Assembly: GCF_025060895.1 (NCBI RefSeq)
Contig: NZ_JANZKV010000042.1
Span: 143,852 to 207,851 of the forward strand
DNA length: 64,000 nt
Reading direction: 5' to 3'
Origin: Stieleria sedimenti
GTDB taxonomy: Bacteria; Planctomycetota; Planctomycetia; Pirellulales; Pirellulaceae
The position numbers and the translations under genes were made by a program. A model generated the notes under the pieces. That model saw only the letters and a program-made list of their open reading frames with translations, was not told where the DNA came from and searched no databases. Shown here one piece after another: positions 61,725 through 64,000 of this stretch (within the stretch, counting starts at the first letter, position 1; every line of letters begins with the position of its first letter).

Positions 61725-61797
61725 TCCGGTGTGGCCCAATCGGTAGGGCGGCTCCCTGTTAAGGAGACGATTGATGGTTCGAGCCCATCCACCGGAG
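61725..61797 (+). tRNA. tRNA-Asn(GTT)
   Basis: Acceptor TCCGGTG/CACCGGA with G73; anticodon stem CTCC/GGAG around CTGTTAA gives GTT; T-arm GATGG-TTCGAGC-CCATC. Confidence 0.9.
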
Positions 61798-61800
61798 CTT

Positions 61801-61957
61801 TTCGGAAGTTTGAAGAGTGAAGTTAGAAGTTTGAAGACTGCACAACACTCGGGTGTTGGCTAACGGTAAGCCAGCTGCCTTTGAAGCAGTGGTATGCAGG
61901 TTCGAATCCTGCCACCCGTGCTTTCAAACTTCACCCTTCCGACTTCGAACTTCCAGA
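61801..61957. repeat. Inter-tRNA element 4: inverted arms bracketing a tRNA-Gln gene
   Basis: The left arm (61801-61838) has TTCGGAAGTTTGAAGAGTG and GAAGTTAGAAGTTTGAAG; the right arm (61921-61956) has CTTTCAAACTTCACCCTTCC and GACTTCGAACTTCCAG. tRNA-Gln(TTG) lies between them in place of a protein gene. Confidence 0.65.
61849..61920 (+). tRNA. tRNA-Gln(TTG)
   Basis: Acceptor TCGGGTG/CACCCGT with an open 1:72 pair and G73, as expected for Gln; anticodon stem CTGC/GCAG around CTTTGAA gives TTG; T-arm GCAGG-TTCGAAT-CCTGC. Confidence 0.88.
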
Positions 61958-61958
61958 C

Positions 61959-62033
61959 ACCGAGGCGGCAACTGCTGGTCGTTGCACCTGGCTCTGAACC
62001 AGGCAAACACAGGTTCGATTCCTGTCCTCGGCG
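61959..62033 (+). tRNA. tRNA-Gln(CTG)
   Basis: Acceptor ACCGAGG/CCTCGGC with open 1:72 pair and G73; anticodon stem CCTGG/CCAGG around CTCTGAA gives CTG; T-arm ACAGG-TTCGATT-CCTGT. Confidence 0.9.
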
Positions 62034-62035
62034 CT

Positions 62036-62110
62036 GTGGCCAGATCTGGTGCTGGTTTCCAGAGACTCACTGTGAATGAGTTTGTCGCCGGTTCAATTCC
62101 GGTTGGTCAC
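62036..62110 (+). tRNA. tRNA-His(GTG)
   Basis: An extra 5' G can pair with C73 as in bacterial His tRNAs; anticodon stem ACTCA/TGAGT around CTGTGAA gives GTG; T-arm GCCGG-TTCAATT-CCGGT. Confidence 0.9.
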
Positions 62111-62119
62111 CCTTGTTAA

Positions 62120-62191
62120 GCCGCATTCGACTACTGGCTAGGTCGGCTGCTTCTCAGGCAGCAGGAAGGAGATCGAAACTCCTATGCGGTA
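62120..62191 (+). tRNA. tRNA-Glu(CTC)
   Basis: Acceptor GCCGCAT/ATGCGGT with A73; anticodon stem GCTGC/GCAGC around TTCTCAG gives CTC; T-arm AGGAG-ATCGAAA-CTCCT with an unusual first T-loop base. Confidence 0.8.
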
Positions 62192-62196
62192 CTTGG

Positions 62197-62215
62197 CCGA
62201 CGAACAAGTCGGCCG
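62197..62215. other. Perfect hairpin in a tRNA spacer
   Basis: GCCGAC-GAACAA-GTCGGC (GGCCGAC/GTCGGCC with flanks) lies between the two Glu tRNAs. It could be an RNA-processing signal. No T-run follows. Confidence 0.5.
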
Positions 62216-62223
62216 CCAATTAC

Positions 62224-62298
62224 GGCGTGGTAGATTCTGTTGGCAGAATCGTCTGGTTTTCATCCAGGAGTCCGCGGGTTCGATTCCCGCTCACGTCA
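62224..62298 (+). tRNA. tRNA-Glu(TTC)
   Basis: Acceptor GGCGTGG/TCACGTC with A73; anticodon loop TTTTCAT in stem TCTGG/CCAGG gives TTC; T-arm GCGGG-TTCGATT-CCCGC. Confidence 0.85.
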
Positions 62299-62304
62299 CT
62301 TTGA

Positions 62305-62382
62305 TAGGTGTTTAGAAGATTAGGTGTTAGGCGTTTAGGAAGACAAAATCTAAATCCTAAGCCGCTAACTCCTAACCCCCTA
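62305..62382. repeat. Inter-tRNA element 5 (TTAGGTG-type units)
   Basis: The left arm TAGGTGTTTAGAAG, TTAGGTGTTAGGCGTTTAGG faces the right arm CTAAATCCTAAGCCGCTAAC, TCCTAACCCCC. Empty core AAGACAAAAT. It starts seven bases after tRNA-Glu and ends five before tRNA-Ser. Confidence 0.65.
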
Positions 62383-62387
62383 CCTAC

Positions 62388-62470
62388 GGAAGTCACCCGG
62401 CCGGATGAGGACACTGTCTTGAAAACAGCTGCGGGTCAAACCGTTGTGGGTTCGAGTCCCACGGCTTCCG
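62388..62470 (+). tRNA. tRNA-Ser(TGA)
   Basis: Class II tRNA: acceptor GGAAGTC/GGCTTCC with G73; anticodon stem CTGT/ACAG around CTTGAAA gives TGA; long variable arm with GCGGGTCAAACCGT hairpin; T-arm GTGGG-TTCGAGT-CCCAC. Confidence 0.9.
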
Positions 62471-62482
62471 CCTGAACAACTT

Positions 62483-62567
62483 GGGAGCGTTTCCACACGG
62501 GAGGTTGTAACCCTTCTGCCTTTAATTGTGTGGTAGCTGGCGAGAGGTGCGATTCCTTGCGTTCCCA
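62483..62567 (+). tRNA. tRNA-Tyr(GTA)
   Basis: Acceptor GGGAGCG/CGTTCCC with A73; anticodon stem GGAGG/CCTTC around TTGTAAC gives GTA; long variable arm of about 25 bases. The D-arm is very short and the T-loop is TGCGATT, so it is atypical. Confidence 0.75.
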
Positions 62568-62575
62568 CTTCATTC

Positions 62576-62646
62576 ACGTCCTTGGTGTAACGGTAGCACT
62601 GCTGATTCCAAACCAGTAGGTCAGGGTTCAAATCCTTGGGGACGTG
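62576..62646 (+). tRNA. tRNA-Trp(CCA)
   Basis: Acceptor ACGTCCT/GGGACGT with G73; anticodon loop TTCCAAA gives CCA; T-loop TTCAAAT. One mismatch at the base of the anticodon stem. Confidence 0.82.
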
Positions 62647-62647
62647 C

Positions 62648-63089
62648 TTGGAAGTTTGAAGGGTGAAGTTGGAAGTTTGAAGGATCGTCACCGGTTCTTC
62701 TTGCAGATCGTTGTCAAGATTGCGATCAGTTCATTGGCTTCAGCAGTGAGTGGCTCAAGCCGAGCAGGGGGAACGACCTCAGTCTTTGCCAGGAGTCGCA
62801 GCCAGTAGTGTGTTTCGCGGGCCTCTTTCGCTGCGATCGAATACTTGTGAACAAAGTCACGCTTGCTTTCACTTGCCTGAGCTTCCTCCACATTCGCGCC
62901 GATCGATGTACCCGAACGAAGCAATTGTTTCATCAATGTTGAAGCGACACTGCTTTCGCTCTCCAACGCAAGACAGAGTCGCACTATTCGCTCGGAAAAC
63001 GCAAAGGTTCGATCAGGTAAATCACTTTTCATGACATCAGTGTAACGCAACTTATTTCAAACTTCCTCCTTCCAACTTCAAACTTCCAA
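62648..63089. mobile_element. Inter-tRNA element 6 with four-helix-bundle gene
   Basis: The left arm begins two bases after tRNA-Trp (TTGGAAGTTTGAAGGGTGAA, GTTGGAAGTTTGAAGG). The right arm (TTTCAAACTTCCTCC, TTCCAACTTCAAACTTCCAA) ends on the base before tRNA-Val. The arms are inverted copies; the core is the gene at 62688-63032. It fills the spacer exactly. Confidence 0.75.
62688..63032 (-). CDS. Four-helix-bundle protein (S23/IVP type), copy 2
   Basis: A 114-residue protein from ATG 63032: FAFSERIVRLCLALESESSV, ASTLMKQLLRSGTSIGANVE, EAQASESKRDFVHKYSIAAK, EARETHYWLRLLAKTEVV. It belongs to the subgroup with G-x-N-x-E-A-Q-A-A-like motif, distinct from copy 1 and from the partial copy 3, which share RE(V/L)EYQ...VETSKVL features. 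So the elements carry different members of one family rather than recent duplicates. Oriented against the tRNAs. Confidence 0.88.
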   Translation of the reverse strand: MKSDLPDRTFAFSERIVRLCLALESESSVASTLMKQLLRSGTSIGANVEEAQASESKRDFVHKYSIAAKEARETHYWLRLLAKTEVVPPARLEPLTAEANELIAILTTICKKNR

Positions 63090-63161
63090 AGTCCTGTGGT
63101 CCAACGGCTACGACACCTGTTTTACAAACAGGAAACGATGGTTCGATTCCATCCAGGACTA
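63090..63161 (+). tRNA. tRNA-Val(TAC)
   Basis: Acceptor AGTCCTG/CAGGACT with A73; anticodon stem CCTGT/ACAGG around TTTACAA gives TAC; T-arm GATGG-TTCGATT-CCATC. Confidence 0.92.
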
Positions 63162-63168
63162 CTTGCAT

Positions 63169-63242
63169 GCCCAGGTACGCCAACCGGACGAGCGACTCGA
63201 CTTAAACCCGAGTGTTTGCAGGTTCGATTCCTGCTCTGGGCA
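63169..63242 (+). tRNA. tRNA-Leu(TAA)-like with a short variable region
   Basis: Acceptor GCCCAGG/TCTGGGC with A73; 3-bp D-stem CGC/GCG with GG in the loop; anticodon loop CTTAAAC gives TAA; T-arm GCAGG-TTCGATT-CCTGC. The variable region is only five bases, whereas bacterial Leu tRNAs are class II. Confidence 0.7.
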
Positions 63243-63243
63243 T

Positions 63244-63330
63244 TTGGAAGTTTGAAGAGTGAAGTGGGAAGTTTGAAAGATTACGACCGAACCATTTTCA
63301 CACTTCACCCTTCTTACTTCTAACTTCCAA
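63244..63330. repeat. Inter-tRNA element 7 abutting a truncated tRNA-Ala
   Basis: The left arm TTGGAAGTTTGAAGAGTG starts two bases after tRNA-Leu(TAA); the right arm CACTTCACCCTTCTTAC, TTCTAACTTCCAA is inverted. It ends at 63330, and from 63331 the sequence is the 3' part of a tRNA-Ala whose 5' part is missing. Confidence 0.7.
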
Positions 63331-63381
63331 CGGCGTCTGTGTTGCAAGCAGAAGATCAGGGTTCGATTCCCTGGTGCTCCA
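63331..63381 (+). tRNA. tRNA-Ala(TGC), 5'-truncated
   Basis: Anticodon stem TCTGT/GCAGA around GTTGCAA gives TGC; T-arm CAGGG-TTCGATT-CCCTG; acceptor 3' strand GTGCTCC and A73. The 5' acceptor strand and most of the D-arm are absent, replaced by the arm of element 7. Probably non-functional. Confidence 0.75.
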
Positions 63382-63383
63382 CT

Positions 63384-63494
63384 GGGTTAGCTGTTTAGTT
63401 CGTTAGGAGTTAGGTGTTTAGAAAGAGGCCGGTCTAATGGCGATTGCCTTCTGGTTTCCCTAATTCCTAGTTCGCTAAATCCTAATCCCCTAAT
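63384..63494. repeat. Inter-tRNA element 8 (TTAG-type units)
   Basis: The left arm GGGTTAGCTGTTTAG, TTCGTTAGGAGTTAGGTG faces the right arm CCCTAATTCCTAGTTCGC, TAAATCCTAATCCCC. A core of about 35 bases has no gene. It lies between the tRNA-Ala remnant and tRNA-Leu(TAG). Confidence 0.65.
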
Positions 63495-63497
63495 CAT

Positions 63498-63571
63498 GGC
63501 TCGGTAGGCAACCGGAAGACCACTTTGGCTTAGAACCAGAGATGCTGTGGGTTCGAGTCCCACCTGAGCTA
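63498..63571 (+). tRNA. tRNA-Leu(TAG)-like with a short variable region
   Basis: Acceptor GGCTCGG/CTGAGCT with A73; anticodon stem TTTGG/CCAGA around CTTAGAA gives TAG; T-arm GTGGG-TTCGAGT-CCCAC. The variable region is about six bases instead of a long arm. Confidence 0.75.
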
Positions 63572-63579
63572 CTCAACAT

Positions 63580-63653
63580 GCGGGCGTAGTGTCCAACGGC
63601 CAGCACGATTGGCTTCCAACCAATTAGTCTCGGTTCGAATCCGAGTGCCCGTA
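63580..63653 (+). tRNA. tRNA-Gly(TCC)
   Basis: Acceptor GCGGGCG/TGCCCGT; anticodon stem ATTGG/CCAAT around CTTCCAA gives TCC; T-arm CTCGG-TTCGAAT-CCGAG. Confidence 0.9.
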
Positions 63654-63670
63654 CTTTTCGCAATCAACAA

Positions 63671-63743
63671 GTCCTCGTGGAGCAGCGGAGTGCTCGCTTG
63701 CCTGTCACGCAAGAGGTCGTCGGTTCAAATCCGATCGGGGACG
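63671..63743 (+). tRNA. tRNA-Asp(GTC)
   Basis: Acceptor GTCCTCG/CGGGGAC with G73; anticodon stem CTTGC/GCAAG around CTGTCAC gives GTC; T-loop TTCAAAT. Confidence 0.92.
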
Positions 63744-63757
63744 CTTTCAAAACAAAT

Positions 63758-63836
63758 GGCGCGGTACGCAAACCGGAAAAGCGGCGGAGCTCAAACCTCC
63801 GTGACATGTCTGTGGGTTCGACTCCCTCCCGCGCCA
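63758..63836 (+). tRNA. tRNA-Leu(CAA)-like with a short variable region
   Basis: Acceptor GGCGCGG/CCGCGCC with A73; 3-bp D-stem CGC/GCG; anticodon stem CGGAG/CTCCG around CTCAAAC gives CAA. The variable region is about ten bases (TGACATGTCT), shorter than a normal Leu arm. The T-stem has one mismatch. Confidence 0.78.
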
Positions 63837-63839
63837 TGC

Positions 63840-64000
63840 CAGGGGATTAGGAGTTAGGGTTTAGGAATTAGGTTTCCGACGTGAGCGAATGAGGGCCGCA
63901 AGGACTTTCGATGTTTCGATAAGTCGATCCGGTAGCTCGCTTTCGGCGGGTGCGAATCCAAGTCGAGTGGCAAGGGACGTTTGGTATTCGAGTTCGCGCA
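63840..64000. mobile_element. Inter-tRNA element 9 with four-helix-bundle gene (cut by window edge)
   Basis: The left arm GGGGATTAGGAGTTAGGGTT, TAGGAATTAGG starts four bases after tRNA-Leu(CAA) and leads into the four-helix gene. The stop codon of that gene lies inside the arm. The right arm is outside the window. Confidence 0.65.
63861..64000 (-). CDS. Four-helix-bundle protein (S23/IVP type), copy 3, C-terminal part
   Basis: The last 46 codons read RELEYQTSLATRLGFAPAES, ELPDRLIETSKVLAALIRSR, ending RKPNS and TAA. It matches the C-terminus of copy 1 (REVEYQITVAHRLGY...VETSKVLNGLLRSLRR). The stop and last residues are encoded by the TTAGG-type arm, so the arm is part of the gene. The N-terminus lies beyond the window. 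Confidence 0.85.
   Translation of the reverse strand, partial: RELEYQTSLATRLGFAPAESELPDRLIETSKVLAALIRSRRKPNS

Noticed and set aside
60575..64000. Four-helix-bundle genes considered as Avd of a diversity-generating retroelement
   Set aside because: No reverse transcriptase, template repeat or variable target gene is visible in the window.

Overview
The window looks like a piece of a planctomycete chromosome, most likely a Pirellulaceae relative. The gene families (DUF2924 plus serine recombinase loci, DUF1569, TIGR03643, SOUL, tandem CPVMDEP metal-binding modules), the type of EF-Tu, moderate GC content and the style of the repeats all point that way. This assignment is inference from content, because no rRNA is present.

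Region 1 (1-24.2 kb) is a copper resistance and efflux cluster. It holds two TolC-type outer membrane channels, a CusB/CusA RND pump, a secreted protein with four CPVMDEP...CCxGC modules, a Cys-rich secreted protein, a multicopper oxidase, a CsoR-type copper repressor, a CopA P-type ATPase and a truncated copper-storage (Csp-like) gene. Three 17-bp dyads of the form ATACC-N7-GGTAT lie upstream of three of these transcription units and suggest one CsoR regulon. A foreign block (15.4-21.7 kb) interrupts the cluster. It carries arsC, a thiamine-binding-like protein, a coupled HEAT-repeat protein plus PD-(D/E)XK nuclease, and the remains of an Mrr-like nuclease operon. A relic of a second copA 3' end lies at one edge and the real copA 3' end at the other.

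Region 2 (24.63-42.20 kb) is an integrative island bounded by a 15-bp direct repeat (CCTGCCGGGGGAGCT), whose left copy overlaps a tRNA-like T-arm. It encodes a tyrosine integrase, a RepA-like ATPase, a primase-polymerase, small HTH proteins, a complete type I restriction-modification system (hsdM, hsdS, hsdR), a coupled two-gene cassette of unknown function, an HNH endonuclease, gene fossils and an array of palindromes. The integrase frame crosses the attachment core. In the excised circle it would continue into a different, longer tail encoded at the right end.

Region 3 (42.4-53.2 kb) is an accessory cluster dominated by nucleotide, RNA and ADP-ribose chemistry: an MNT-type nucleotidyltransferase, a metallophosphoesterase coupled to a cyclic-phosphate-processing receiver domain, an ankyrin protein, a small phosphatase, a macro domain coupled to a DUF4343 ATP-grasp enzyme, a stand-alone EF-Tu, two coupled RlaP-like nucleotidyltransferases, a microbial PARG and a DEDDh exonuclease. 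It resembles the RNA-repair / biological-conflict operons described by comparative genomics, joined here to an EF-Tu.

Region 4 (53.2-60.2 kb) has a decayed serine-recombinase locus followed by ordinary chromosomal genes (SOUL, DCC, two GNATs, DUF1569).

Region 5 (60.27 kb to the end) is a dense, single-strand tRNA array: 24 tRNA genes and one 5'-truncated tRNA, still running at the window edge. Ten inter-tRNA elements are made of degenerate short repeats, mostly arranged as inverted arms. Three of them carry four-helix-bundle (S23/IVP-type) genes, and they begin within a few bases of tRNA 3' ends. Several tRNAs are atypical: three Leu tRNAs with short variable regions and one Pro tRNA of about 102 nt.
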